Assembly: GCA_002733905.1 (NCBI GenBank)
Contig: NVXK01000003.1
Location: 25,859 to 89,858, forward strand
Reading direction: 5' to 3'
From: Robiginitomaculum sp.
Lineage (GTDB): Bacteria > Pseudomonadota > Alphaproteobacteria > Caulobacterales > Maricaulaceae
Length of the DNA: 64,000 nucleotides
The notes under the pieces are model-generated. The model worked only from the letters and a program-made list of their open reading frames with translations. It was not told the DNA's origin and made no database searches. Position numbers and translations under genes: made by a program. Positions 1 to 7,923 of this stretch are shown here, piece by piece (the stretch's first letter is position 1; every line of letters starts with the position of its first letter).

Positions 1-828
1 CAGGTTTTGGCAAAAATCGCGGCGGAAATGAATAAACCAAACGGTTTGGTGTGCTTACACCCTGCCGATTTACCCCACCGACTTTATGAAATTGAACTCA
101 GCGATATTCCGGGAATTGGACGCGGTATGAAATTGCGCCTCGCCAACGCAAATATCGTATCTGTACGGCAACTTATGGCCATGAGCGCAAAGCAAATGCG
201 TAGCCTCTGGCGCAGTGTTGAGGGGGAGCGCCTTTGGGCTGGCTTACATGGTTATGAAGTCGAGAAACTTGAAACGGTGCGCGGCATGTTTGGGCATGGC
301 CGTATTCTGTCTCCTGATTGGCGCAATGTAAAAGGTGTCCGCAATTGTGCGCGCATGTTGTTGGTCAAGGCTGCGCGCCGATTGAGACGTGAAGATTTTG
401 CGGCAGGGCAGTTAAGTCTTTCTGTCACGTTTAAGGGCAGGGCCATACATGGTGTCGCGCAAAAAACACACCGCAGCGTACGGCAAAGCTTTAGTGTTCC
501 CGCCATTGCCGATCAAACATTTCTCAACGCGCTTGAGAATCTGTTGAAAACGGTTTGGCAAGATGCGCCCGATATGGCTCCGTTTCAGGTCTCTGTAAAC
601 CTCTTTGCCATTACCCCTGTTTACGAAAGATCCGAAGATTTGCTTGAAACACATCATGCCCGTCATCAGCGCAAAAAATGGGAGGACATAACACTATTGC
701 TCGACGGTCTAAACAGACATTACGCCAAAACCATGATCAGTCTGGGCACGCATATAGAACCACCGGGTGGTTATACGGGCGCGAAAATCGCCTTTGGGCG
801 CATTCCGGATATGGAAGATTTTATCTAG
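1..828 (+). CDS. Y-family DNA polymerase, C-terminal part (5' end outside window)
   Basis: This is the C-terminal part of a translesion DNA polymerase of the DinB/UmuC/ImpB superfamily. The reading frame is open from the first base, and the opening residues resemble the LAKxAxxxNKPNG motif at the end of the palm domain, so the gene starts upstream and the catalytic carboxylates are not visible. A helix-hairpin-helix thumb motif (DIPGIGRGMKLRL) lies about 40 residues in. It is followed by a little-finger-like domain of about 150 residues. I cannot separate DinB-like from other alphaproteobacterial Y-family types without the N-terminus. The stop codon overlaps the convergent apaG stop by a few bases. 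Confidence 0.85.
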   Translation, partial: QVLAKIAAEMNKPNGLVCLHPADLPHRLYEIELSDIPGIGRGMKLRLANANIVSVRQLMAMSAKQMRSLWRSVEGERLWAGLHGYEVEKLETVRGMFGHGRILSPDWRNVKGVRNCARMLLVKAARRLRREDFAAGQLSLSVTFKGRAIHGVAQKTHRSVRQSFSVPAIADQTFLNALENLLKTVWQDAPDMAPFQVSVNLFAITPVYERSEDLLETHHARHQRKKWEDITLLLDGLNRHYAKTMISLGTHIEPPGGYTGAKIAFGRIPDMEDFI

Positions 829-1217
829 TTGAGGATGCGCGCTTCAAACGGGCTATCAAGAGAAAATGCAGGAATCTCAACATCATAACATTCGCCGTCG
901 AGGGTTTTCATACCATAGGTACCTAGCATGACACCAGATGGTGCAGAAAGCGGTGCGCCAGATGTATAGGTAAATGTTTCACCAGGTTTCACAGTTGGCA
1001 TTTCGCCAACAACACCTTCGCCGCTCACTTGTTGAACCTGACCATCACGGTCAGCGATTTGCCAACAGCGTTTTACGACTTGAATATCAAATTCGCCTTG
1101 GTTCTCGATTTCGACAGTATAGGCCCAGATATAACGGTCATCTGCGGGTGAAGATTGCTCAGTAAGAAATTCAGGTTCTACGCGTACAACAATGTCACGT
1201 GTTTTTCGCTCGTACAT
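825..1217 (-). CDS. apaG: ApaG domain protein
   Basis: A 130-residue protein matching the ApaG family in length and pattern. It is a small beta-sandwich protein, with a core from VRVEPEFLTEQSS through YTSGAPLSAPSGVMLGTYGM to VEIPAFSLDSP. ApaG is linked genetically to cobalt/magnesium phenotypes and diadenosine tetraphosphate metabolism in enterobacteria, but its biochemical role is not settled. I chose the ATG at 1217 because the family starts close to the MYERKTRDI segment; a start 8 codons upstream is possible. It converges on the Y-family polymerase gene and their stop codons overlap. Confidence 0.9.
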   Translation of the reverse strand: MYERKTRDIVVRVEPEFLTEQSSPADDRYIWAYTVEIENQGEFDIQVVKRCWQIADRDGQVQQVSGEGVVGEMPTVKPGETFTYTSGAPLSAPSGVMLGTYGMKTLDGECYDVEIPAFSLDSPFEARILN

Positions 1218-1285
1218 AATCCACCCTTTTATTTCACGCATATTATAATATGTCGTCCCAATATTGAGGCTAACTTAGAGGAGGT

Positions 1286-1318
1286 AAAAAAAGGCGCAAG
1301 CAAATAAACCAGTTGCGC
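1286..1318 (-). terminator. possible terminator-like hairpin read on the minus strand
   Basis: GCGCAA (1294-1299) can pair with TTGCGC (1313-1318) around a 13-base loop. On the minus strand the stem is followed by seven T residues (the A-run at 1286-1292). It lies between the divergent apaG and dcd genes, so it would stop a minus-strand transcript before apaG rather than after a known gene. The stem is short and the call is weak. Confidence 0.3.
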
Positions 1319-1360
1319 GAGCGTATTAACTGTAATTCATGTGAGTAGAAGGGGAAAACT

Positions 1361-1426
1361 ATGACTTTGAACATCTTTAACCCTCTGTTAGAAGCAAAGA
1401 CTAGAATCATAAGAAGAAAGTATTGA
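1361..1426 (+). CDS. candidate 21-codon leader ORF upstream of dcd
   Basis: A short frame of 21 codons begins with ATG at 1361, preceded at good spacing by the purine-rich AGAAGGGGA. It ends at a TGA six bases before the dcd start codon. The predicted peptide starts MTLNIFNPLLEAKTR and is basic at its C-terminus. The dcd ATG itself has only a weak ribosome site about 13 bases upstream, so this ORF could deliver ribosomes to dcd by termination-reinitiation. I recognise no family. It may instead be a chance ORF; the strong ribosome site is the main support. Confidence 0.35.
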   Translation: MTLNIFNPLLEAKTRIIRRKY

Positions 1427-1432
1427 GCAATT

Positions 1433-2449
1433 ATGGGGATTTTACCCAAACAAGATATTGACGCCTTAATCGAAAGCGACGCCCTGAGCGCACGCACCCC
1501 GATAGAAGCGACGCAAGTTCAGCCCGCTTCATTGGATCTACGTCTGGGCGATGTGGCTTACCGTTTGCGGGCCAGTTTTTTGCCAGGGCGAGAACGTAGT
1601 ATTTCGCAATGCCTTGATGATCAATTGGTGATGCATAAAATTGATTTAAGCGGCGGCGCAGTTTTAGAAACAGGATGTGTCTATCTTGTACCATTGCAAG
1701 AAGTGCTAAATTTACCAGATGATTTATCTGCCAGTGCAAACCCGAAAAGCTCGACAGGGCGGCTAGACGTGTTCACGCGTGTCATCGCCGATAATGCACA
1801 ACAATTCGAAGCGATTCCTGCAGGATATAGCGGCCCGCTTTATGTTGAGATCGCACCGCGTACATTCTCAGTCCTCGCACGCCCAGGTGATAAGCTCGTG
1901 CAAATTCGTTTTCGTCGTGGGGACGTGCAGGTGCTAAATACACAAACGGTCAGCATTGATCTTAAGGGCATAGATGATGACGGCATTATTGGCTGGCGCG
2001 CGCGCCGACATAGCGGCCTTGTTGATCTGTCAAATATTGGCGGCCATAATGCATTAGAGTATTGGGAACCACTTACTGCGCCTAAGGGTATTCTTATTCT
2101 TGATCCTGACGAGTTTTATATTTTGGCGTCGAAAGAATCTGTGCAAATTCCAAATGACCAAGCCGCAGAAATGGCACCTATCGCACCTGAAATAGGTGAG
2201 TTCCGTGCCCATTATGCAGGGTTTTTTGACCCGGGTTTCGGACTTTCAGAGGCTGGTGGTTCTGGCTCTCGCGCTGTCCTCGAAGTACGTGGTCGGGACG
2301 TGCCCTTCATGCTGCGTCATGGTCAAGCTGTCGCGAAATTAGAGTTTGAACCCATGACCGCTCTCCCTGAAAACCTCTACGGCCAAAACGGCTCCCACTA
2401 CCAAGCCCAAGGCCTAAGACTGTCAAAGCATTTTAAGTTACGTAAATAG
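1433..2449 (+). CDS. dcd: dCTP deaminase, double-length alphaproteobacterial type
   Basis: This enzyme deaminates dCTP to dUTP in pyrimidine deoxynucleotide supply for dTTP. The 338-residue product is about twice the length of the classical Dcd/dUTPase subunit. The N-terminal half carries the PASLDLRLGDVAYRL segment and a PKSSTGRLDVF motif. The second half repeats the fold and contains HYAGFFDPGFG and an SRAVLEVRG segment. Alphaproteobacteria commonly carry this two-domain version, so the length is normal for them. The start follows a possible 21-codon leader ORF by six bases. Confidence 0.88.
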   Translation: MGILPKQDIDALIESDALSARTPIEATQVQPASLDLRLGDVAYRLRASFLPGRERSISQCLDDQLVMHKIDLSGGAVLETGCVYLVPLQEVLNLPDDLSASANPKSSTGRLDVFTRVIADNAQQFEAIPAGYSGPLYVEIAPRTFSVLARPGDKLVQIRFRRGDVQVLNTQTVSIDLKGIDDDGIIGWRARRHSGLVDLSNIGGHNALEYWEPLTAPKGILILDPDEFYILASKESVQIPNDQAAEMAPIAPEIGEFRAHYAGFFDPGFGLSEAGGSGSRAVLEVRGRDVPFMLRHGQAVAKLEFEPMTALPENLYGQNGSHYQAQGLRLSKHFKLRK

Positions 2450-2509
2450 TATTTGCCAGTTCAGGTGTTGTTTCCTATGTGTAGGTAACAAGTGGAATCG
2501 GGAGAAAAT

Positions 2510-4495
2510 ATGATGAACTGTATTCGTGTGCTAGTGGTTGTCATTACGTGTTTTTGGAGCGTGGGCGTAAGCGCAAAGCCAGTTCCTGCGGAATTTTATT
2601 CACGAATGCCAGCTATTTATGATGCGGCGATTTCCCCAAACGGTAAATATTTAGCGACAGTTATTGATTCAAAAGGGAAATATATTGTCCGTGTTTTTAA
2701 TCTAGCTGATGAAACAGATAAAACGGTAAGAGTAGTTTCTTATGGTAAAAACGTAAAAGTTGGGTGGATTAAATGGGCGAATAATAAAACACTCTTGATT
2801 AATACACGTCAAAGTGAACAAGCGAGTGGGGTAATATTCGCGACTAGCTATCTTTATACTGCCGATGTTGACTTAAAAAATGTACGTATACTTTTGGATC
2901 CGAAACTCAAGGCACAAAAGACAGGCAGCCGTATAGTTGGTCATGTTGGGGCGAGGCAGTTTAACGCTACGGTGGTGGATTTTTTACCTGATGAGCCTGA
3001 TCACATTCTCATGAAATTTAGTAAAACGACTAATTTTGGTGGTGGCGTTCATAAGGTGAATGTCAACACCCGTCAGAGTAAAGAGATTAAAAGTGGTTCA
3101 ACGAGTATTCAAACATGGACTGTTGATCTCAACCACGAAGTCCGCCTTGGCGAAGGACGACGCGAAAAAGGTGGCGAATACCGTATGACCATACGCGATG
3201 CTACTGGTAGTAAGGAATGGCGTGACGTATCGGAGTATCCAGGCATTACGGCTAAAACAACAGTATATGGATTTACCGAAAACCCGAATGAGATGATTAT
3301 TGGCGCTCGCAATGGAAAAAATACACGCGGGATCTACGTCTATGATCTCGTAAAAAAACAACGGACCCGCAAATTGTTGCATCATGATAAATATGACGCG
3401 TCTGGAATTATTAAGAGTGCAGATGGTCGTAAAATTGTTGGTGCCACATATATAGCCGATACGACGGTTCGGGTTATATTTGACCCAAATTTTAAAATGA
3501 TGATGGATGGGTTGCAGGCATCGCGTAAAGGGTTTGATGCTAGAGTTATTGATATAACACCTGATAGTAAAAAAATATTGTTTAAATCGGGTAGCCCAAG
3601 TAATCCGAATATTTTGACCTTGTATGATACGCAAACGAAAACATCACAAGATTTACAATATGATTATCCCGAAATAGGTAACTCTCAACAAGGAGATGTC
3701 ACGAAAATAAAATATGCTGCACGGGATGGCTATAAAATCACTGGGTATTTGACAACACCTCCAAAAATTGCCGCTGGAATGCCATTCAAAAAATTACCAT
3801 TTATCATCATGCCTCATGGAGGGCCTAATGCACGTGATACGAAAACTTTTGATGCCATGGCGCAGTTTATGGCGTCGAGAGGGTATTTAGTGCTACAAAT
3901 GAATTTCAGGGGGTCAACAGGGTTAGGTGTAGCGCATGAAAACGCAGGGCGTAAGAACTGGGTGATTATGCAAGAAGATGTCGAAGATGCAACACGCTGG
4001 CTCATAAAAAAAGGGTATGCTGATCCTAACCGTGTTTGTATTGTTGGATGGTCATATGGTGGCTATGCTGCTTTAATGGGGTCGCTTAAAAACCCAGAAC
4101 TTTATCAATGTGCAATCAGTATCGCCGGGGTCACGGATTTAAAAGATATGATCCGTGATATGAAAAAATATAGATTTGGTAAGTTTTCTGCCAAGGATTT
4201 TATCCTAAGAGGCTTTGAAGACAAAGATGATATCCGTGAAAATTCACCTGTGAAACGTGCTAAAGAATTGACTGTTCCCTTATTGTTAGTTCATGGAAAA
4301 AAAGATGTTATAGTTCATTATGATCAGTATACCAGAATGAAGCGTGCGCTAAAAAAGAGTGGGGCTGATATCAGCTACCTTAGTTTTGACAATGGAGGCC
4401 ATAGCTTGAAGTCTTTTGAGGACCGTAAGAAGCTCTATGAAACAATTGATGTGTTTTTAGCAAAAAATTTAGGCGTGAGCGAAGCCGCGCCATAG
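2510..4495 (+). CDS. secreted S9-family prolyl oligopeptidase-like serine peptidase
   Basis: A 661-residue S9 peptidase with an N-terminal signal sequence of about 20 residues ending near VSAKP. The middle is a beta-propeller-like region, and the alpha/beta-hydrolase catalytic domain occupies the last 260 residues or so. The catalytic serine is S515 in GWSYGGY. The likely partners are D599 in HGKKDVI and H631 in GGHS. Such enzymes degrade short peptides, here probably in the periplasm. I chose the ATG at 2510 because GGGAGA sits just upstream; an in-frame GTG at 2492 lacks a clear ribosome site. It converges with the radical SAM gene across a 12-base gap. Confidence 0.9.
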   Translation: MMNCIRVLVVVITCFWSVGVSAKPVPAEFYSRMPAIYDAAISPNGKYLATVIDSKGKYIVRVFNLADETDKTVRVVSYGKNVKVGWIKWANNKTLLINTRQSEQASGVIFATSYLYTADVDLKNVRILLDPKLKAQKTGSRIVGHVGARQFNATVVDFLPDEPDHILMKFSKTTNFGGGVHKVNVNTRQSKEIKSGSTSIQTWTVDLNHEVRLGEGRREKGGEYRMTIRDATGSKEWRDVSEYPGITAKTTVYGFTENPNEMIIGARNGKNTRGIYVYDLVKKQRTRKLLHHDKYDASGIIKSADGRKIVGATYIADTTVRVIFDPNFKMMMDGLQASRKGFDARVIDITPDSKKILFKSGSPSNPNILTLYDTQTKTSQDLQYDYPEIGNSQQGDVTKIKYAARDGYKITGYLTTPPKIAAGMPFKKLPFIIMPHGGPNARDTKTFDAMAQFMASRGYLVLQMNFRGSTGLGVAHENAGRKNWVIMQEDVEDATRWLIKKGYADPNRVCIVGWSYGGYAALMGSLKNPELYQCAISIAGVTDLKDMIRDMKKYRFGKFSAKDFILRGFEDKDDIRENSPVKRAKELTVPLLLVHGKKDVIVHYDQYTRMKRALKKSGADISYLSFDNGGHSLKSFEDRKKLYETIDVFLAKNLGVSEAAP

Positions 4496-4507
4496 CTTGG
4501 AGGCGTT

Positions 4508-5473
4508 TTAACCAGAACAGCTAGCGCCGCCGAGGACGCAGAATTTTGAGCAGTGAGGGTGGTTGAGTTTGACGGGGGCGCGTGCACCTTCGAGGGTCGG
4601 GCCCATATCAAATTGAGGATCATCCCAAAGAAGTGTGCAGGCAAGCACGCTTGCATGGGACGAACCCTTATTTTTGACCACCATGCGCGAACTGCTACAC
4701 ATCATCGTATCTGGCGATACATTGAGGATATCCCAACAGGCATTGGTGATTTCGGGAACGTCTACGGTCTCGTCCATTTCTGGGAATAAAATTAATTTAC
4801 CCAAATTTTGCGCGTCAATGTTCCAGCCGTTTTTCGCGATCAGCTTTGCAAACTCTTTTCGCGTACTGTCCTCTGCTTCGCCCCACATGGTACGCCCCGC
4901 AATATGTAATGCGACGCCGTGCTCTGATAACCAGTTCATGCCTTTCATGGCAATGTCAAAACTCCCTGTGCCGCGTTCTTCGTCGTGGTGAAGGGCGGTA
5001 TAATGATCAAGGCTGACACGCAAAGTCAGAGCATTACCAAACCGCGCCTGCAAATCCAAAATGCCTTTTTGTATACGCGGGCGCATCATCGGTTTCATAG
5101 CATTTGTAAGAACAAGGAGGGTGTGACCGCGCTCGAGCGCCATCTCGCTGAGGCGAAAAATATATGGATTGAGATAAGGCTCACCGCCTGTAAATGCGAT
5201 TTCGATCTTGCCATAGCCAAGCGCGTCGATTTCGTCCAGAAATGGCGTCATATCGTCTGGCGTCAAATATACGAAATGATCTGCGGAGGGGGAACTTTTA
5301 ATATAACAATTGATGCATTCAATATTACACAGCGAGCCCGTATTAAACCAAAGGGTCTGTAAACCCTTGAAGTCAATATGTGCACGTGTTTCGCCCTTGG
5401 CCGTAATGTTCGGATCAGAGAATTTTTGTGAGGACAAAATATTCTTGGTTATTGTGTTGGTCGAAATATCCAT
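4508..5473 (-). CDS. radical SAM protein with C-terminal cysteine cluster
   Basis: A 321-residue radical SAM enzyme. The CX3CX2C motif for the SAM-binding 4Fe-4S cluster is at C49, C53 and C56, and a GGEP motif follows about 40 residues later. The C-terminal third holds further cysteines, ending in a CX3CX6C arrangement at C308, C312 and C319 just before the stop. This suggests an auxiliary Fe-S cluster of the SPASM or Twitch kind. The substrate is unknown. There is no obvious RiPP precursor, transporter or cofactor-pathway gene beside it. A good ribosome site (GGAGAGCT) supports the ATG at 5473. Confidence 0.82.
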   Translation of the reverse strand: MDISTNTITKNILSSQKFSDPNITAKGETRAHIDFKGLQTLWFNTGSLCNIECINCYIKSSPSADHFVYLTPDDMTPFLDEIDALGYGKIEIAFTGGEPYLNPYIFRLSEMALERGHTLLVLTNAMKPMMRPRIQKGILDLQARFGNALTLRVSLDHYTALHHDEERGTGSFDIAMKGMNWLSEHGVALHIAGRTMWGEAEDSTRKEFAKLIAKNGWNIDAQNLGKLILFPEMDETVDVPEITNACWDILNVSPDTMMCSSSRMVVKNKGSSHASVLACTLLWDDPQFDMGPTLEGARAPVKLNHPHCSKFCVLGGASCSG

Positions 5474-5570
5474 AGCTCTCCATATCTGTTTTTAAGGTAG
5501 AAGTCATACACAATATCGTGAACTCATATCAAGGCCCCTGACAAGTTAGGTTGATTTTTGGAAAGGGTGC

Positions 5571-5598
5571 TTGACATTTGATGAGCGCCAGTTATGTA
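5571..5598 (+). promoter_or_regulatory. sigma-70-type promoter for the 5.6-7.9 kb operon
   Basis: A perfect -35 TTGACA (5571-5576) is separated by 16 bases from TATGTA (5593-5598), about 30 bases before the first start codon of the operon. A second TTGACA occurs 30 bases downstream within a repeated GTGCTTGACA segment. Confidence 0.55.
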
Positions 5599-5627
5599 AA
5601 GCGTGCTTGACAAAATTGGAGAAACTA

Positions 5628-6068
5628 ATGCAAAAACCATTTTATGTGAATATGGATGCCCTAGAGGCAGGCTATGGATCGAAATACGATGTATTGGTTT
5701 TACTCTGTTTTGCCCTTGGCATGTTGCTCGCACATTTTGTGTTTAAAACAGCAATAGATCCGAATATATCCTTCTCTGCACGCGCAGGTTTGACATTTGG
5801 TTATGTAGGTTTTTTGGCGGGTGTTTATAGCCATTTAATGAAGCAAACAAAACCCAATGATGAATTTGTCCAAGATATATTTAATAAAGCGGTCGCGCAA
5901 GCAGGCCTCATCACCGTGATTTTTGTCTGTGGATTCACCCTCTACCAATCCGTATTTAGTAAGAATTTAATCGGTGTTTTTGCTGTCTACGCCCCGATTA
6001 TATTCCTTGCAATTTCGTACAAAAGTGCGCGGACACTCGCCGTGTCATACAAAAATACATCTATATAA
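5628..6068 (+). CDS. four-helix membrane protein of unknown function
   Basis: A 146-residue predicted inner-membrane protein with four hydrophobic segments (about residues 24-45, 52-70, 92-110 and 117-135). It has no motif I recognise. GGAGA at 5618-5622 precedes the ATG with 5-base spacing and decides the start; a longer frame from 5571 would begin inside the promoter. It is the first gene of a compact operon with a second membrane protein, a lipoprotein hydrolase, an XRE regulator and a tiny membrane protein. Similar regulator-plus-membrane-protein pairs are common in bacteria, but their function is unclear. Confidence 0.75.
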   Translation: MQKPFYVNMDALEAGYGSKYDVLVLLCFALGMLLAHFVFKTAIDPNISFSARAGLTFGYVGFLAGVYSHLMKQTKPNDEFVQDIFNKAVAQAGLITVIFVCGFTLYQSVFSKNLIGVFAVYAPIIFLAISYKSARTLAVSYKNTSI

Positions 6069-6079
6069 TAAGGAGACAT

Positions 6080-6490
6080 ATGATGAGACAAAAACAAGCA
6101 CATACCCGTTATATGAAAATTTTCGCCCCCGCCATGTTGGTCTATGTCATTGGAATTCTCACAGTGGTATATTTAAGAGAACACACAGAGGTCGCAAGGA
6201 CGGTATTAATCGCGCTATCGCTTGTCCCTGCGGTGAGCATGATTGTATGGATGTGGGGGCATATGCGCTATATCACCGAGATTGATGAATATCTTCGGGC
6301 GCAGCAAGTTAAATCAATCATGTTTGGCTTGGCCGCAATTATGTCATTCGCAACATTTTGGGGACTGATTGAGCTTCTCGTCGATTTACCGCCAGTACCA
6401 ATATTTTATGTCGTACCCGGCTTTTATCTTATTCAAGGACTAAGTTTTGCCATTGCTTGCCGCCTTGGTCGTAATGAGGAGAGTGAATAA
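6080..6490 (+). CDS. small membrane protein of unknown function
   Basis: A 136-residue protein with four predicted transmembrane helices (around residues 11-30, 36-55, 76-97 and 103-125) and a charged cytoplasmic linker. An AAGGAGA ribosome site lies just before the tandem ATG codons at 6080 and 6083. Its TAA stop shares one base with the next gene's ATG (TAATG), so translation is probably coupled. I do not recognise the family. It may form a membrane complex with the similar-sized product encoded just upstream. Confidence 0.75.
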   Translation: MMRQKQAHTRYMKIFAPAMLVYVIGILTVVYLREHTEVARTVLIALSLVPAVSMIVWMWGHMRYITEIDEYLRAQQVKSIMFGLAAIMSFATFWGLIELLVDLPPVPIFYVVPGFYLIQGLSFAIACRLGRNEESE

Positions 6491-7464
6491 TGAGAAACGA
6501 TTTCATATTGAAAAATTTGGTAATTAGTGTCGCGGCCATATCAATGCTAAGCGGATGTTCACAAGCCAATGACACTGATACCGTCAAAAAAAATGTGAAT
6601 AAAACACAGGGGCGAACACATCAAACGGCCCCGTTTGATTACACATCAAACTGGCTCAACATTCGGGTGATAGGTTTAGAAACCGCTGACGCTCCGAATA
6701 TGATTTTAATACCTGGATTAGTCTCTTCCTCAAAATCATGGGATCGTGTCACTGACACTTTGGCGAAAACATATCGCTTGCACATGGTTGATGTGTCGGG
6801 GTTTGCAGGCACGCCTTCGCCAAATGAAAACAGCGAGAATATAGTGGCAGCATTGGCCGATGAACTCAGCGCCTATATCGAGACTGAGAAGTTGAAACAT
6901 GTCACCATTATGGGGCATTCAATGGGGGGATTTACCGCACTTAAAACGGCTGAAAATATTGGGGAGGCACTCGACAAAATTGTTATCGTAGACGCGCTGC
7001 CTTTCTATCCCGCTTTGTTCAACCCGAACGTAACCACCGAAACATCAACGCCTCGCGCAACACAAATGCGAACGCAAATTATGACGATGAAAGATGATGC
7101 TTTCGAAACCATGCAAGCACAATCCGTTTCGCGCATGTCCAAAGACACTCAAACGCAAAAAGATATTTTGAAATGGTCAGTACGGTCAAACCGTAATGTT
7201 ATGGCGAATGCCATGTACAATATTATGACCCAAGACATGCGTGAGAGTTTAAAAAATATCGCAACTCCTGTCCATGTGATTTATGCGTGGGACGCGGCTA
7301 TGGGCATATCTGTTGACCAAATGAAAAACACGTATGAAGGACAATATACTGGCCTTGAAAATGCGCAGTTCACACGGATAGACAATAGTTATCATTTCAT
7401 TATGCGCGATCAACCCGAAGCATTTTTAACCGCAGTACAGGTGAAAAACCGCGATGAAAAATAG
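6490..7464 (+). CDS. alpha/beta-hydrolase lipoprotein
   Basis: A 324-residue alpha/beta-hydrolase-fold protein. The N-terminus has a lipoprotein signal with lipobox LSGC at about residues 20-23, so it is probably anchored to a membrane on the periplasmic side. The nucleophile elbow is GHSMGG at about residue 142. A histidine in YHFIMRDQPEAF near the C-terminus fits the catalytic base. The fold resembles esterases and peroxidase-like hydrolases, and the substrate is unknown. The gene overlaps the downstream regulator by 11 bases, which implies co-translation. Confidence 0.85.
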   Translation: MRNDFILKNLVISVAAISMLSGCSQANDTDTVKKNVNKTQGRTHQTAPFDYTSNWLNIRVIGLETADAPNMILIPGLVSSSKSWDRVTDTLAKTYRLHMVDVSGFAGTPSPNENSENIVAALADELSAYIETEKLKHVTIMGHSMGGFTALKTAENIGEALDKIVIVDALPFYPALFNPNVTTETSTPRATQMRTQIMTMKDDAFETMQAQSVSRMSKDTQTQKDILKWSVRSNRNVMANAMYNIMTQDMRESLKNIATPVHVIYAWDAAMGISVDQMKNTYEGQYTGLENAQFTRIDNSYHFIMRDQPEAFLTAVQVKNRDEK

Positions 7465-7663
7465 ATTAAAAGTACTCCGCGCAGAGCGTGATTGGTCACA
7501 GGCGAATTTGGGCGAAAGGCTTGATGTGTCTCGCCAGACTATCAATGCGATTGAGAAAGGACGGTATGATCCATCTTTGCCGCTGGCGTTTAAAATCGCA
7601 CGATTATTTGCGATGCCCATCGAAGAAATATTCAAAGATGAAATTGATGAAAAGAAAAAATAA
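7454..7663 (+). CDS. XRE/Cro-type transcriptional regulator, minimal (69 aa)
   Basis: A single helix-turn-helix domain of the Cro/CI (XRE) family. The sequence LRAERDWSQANLGERLDVSRQTINAIEKGRYDPS spans the DNA-binding helices. A basic, lysine-rich tail follows. Regulators of this size and pattern are usually encoded beside membrane proteins and often act on their own operon, so autoregulation from the promoter at 5571 is plausible. It overlaps the hydrolase gene by 11 bases and ends two bases before the next start codon. Confidence 0.88.
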   Translation: MKNRLKVLRAERDWSQANLGERLDVSRQTINAIEKGRYDPSLPLAFKIARLFAMPIEEIFKDEIDEKKK

Positions 7664-7664
7664 T

Positions 7665-7865
7665 ATGTTTAAAAACAATTCCAAAATATGGCCATTAATC
7701 GGGGTTTCACTTCTCGTAGCAGCGTGGCTCATCAGCGGCGAAGACATTTTGCAACGTATTGGCGCACCAGAAAAAATCATCAGCGCATTGGTGAATGCGC
7801 CTGCTATACTCGTGTTTGTTTGGATTATCACTGGCAAGTCGCGTTGCTATATAGATCGTAGCTAA
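7665..7865 (+). CDS. 66-residue membrane protein, last gene of the operon
   Basis: The product has two hydrophobic segments (about residues 9-24 and 41-58) and no recognised domain. The ATG at 7665 follows the regulator stop codon by one base. Position and membrane character tie it to the two larger membrane proteins at the operon's start. The ATG itself has a poor ribosome site, so it probably relies on coupling to the regulator gene. Confidence 0.55.
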   Translation: MFKNNSKIWPLIGVSLLVAAWLISGEDILQRIGAPEKIISALVNAPAILVFVWIITGKSRCYIDRS

Positions 7866-7872
7866 ACTGCCA

Positions 7873-7900
7873 TAAAAAAAGGGTAGGCGAAACCTACCCT
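7873..7900 (-). terminator. rho-independent terminator downstream of the DegP-type protease gene
   Basis: AGGGTAGG (7880-7887) pairs perfectly with CCTACCCT (7893-7900) around the stable loop CGAAA. On the minus strand the stem is followed by a run of T residues (A-run at 7874-7880), as expected for a terminator of the protease gene ending at 7924. Read on the plus strand it could also weakly stop the upstream operon. Confidence 0.8.
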
Positions 7901-7923
7901 TCATCATTTAAATGTGTCTGAGA

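Noticed and set aside
1270-1497. 75-codon minus-strand ORF across the apaG-dcd gap
   Set aside because: It overlaps the dcd start antisense, and its product has no family-like pattern.
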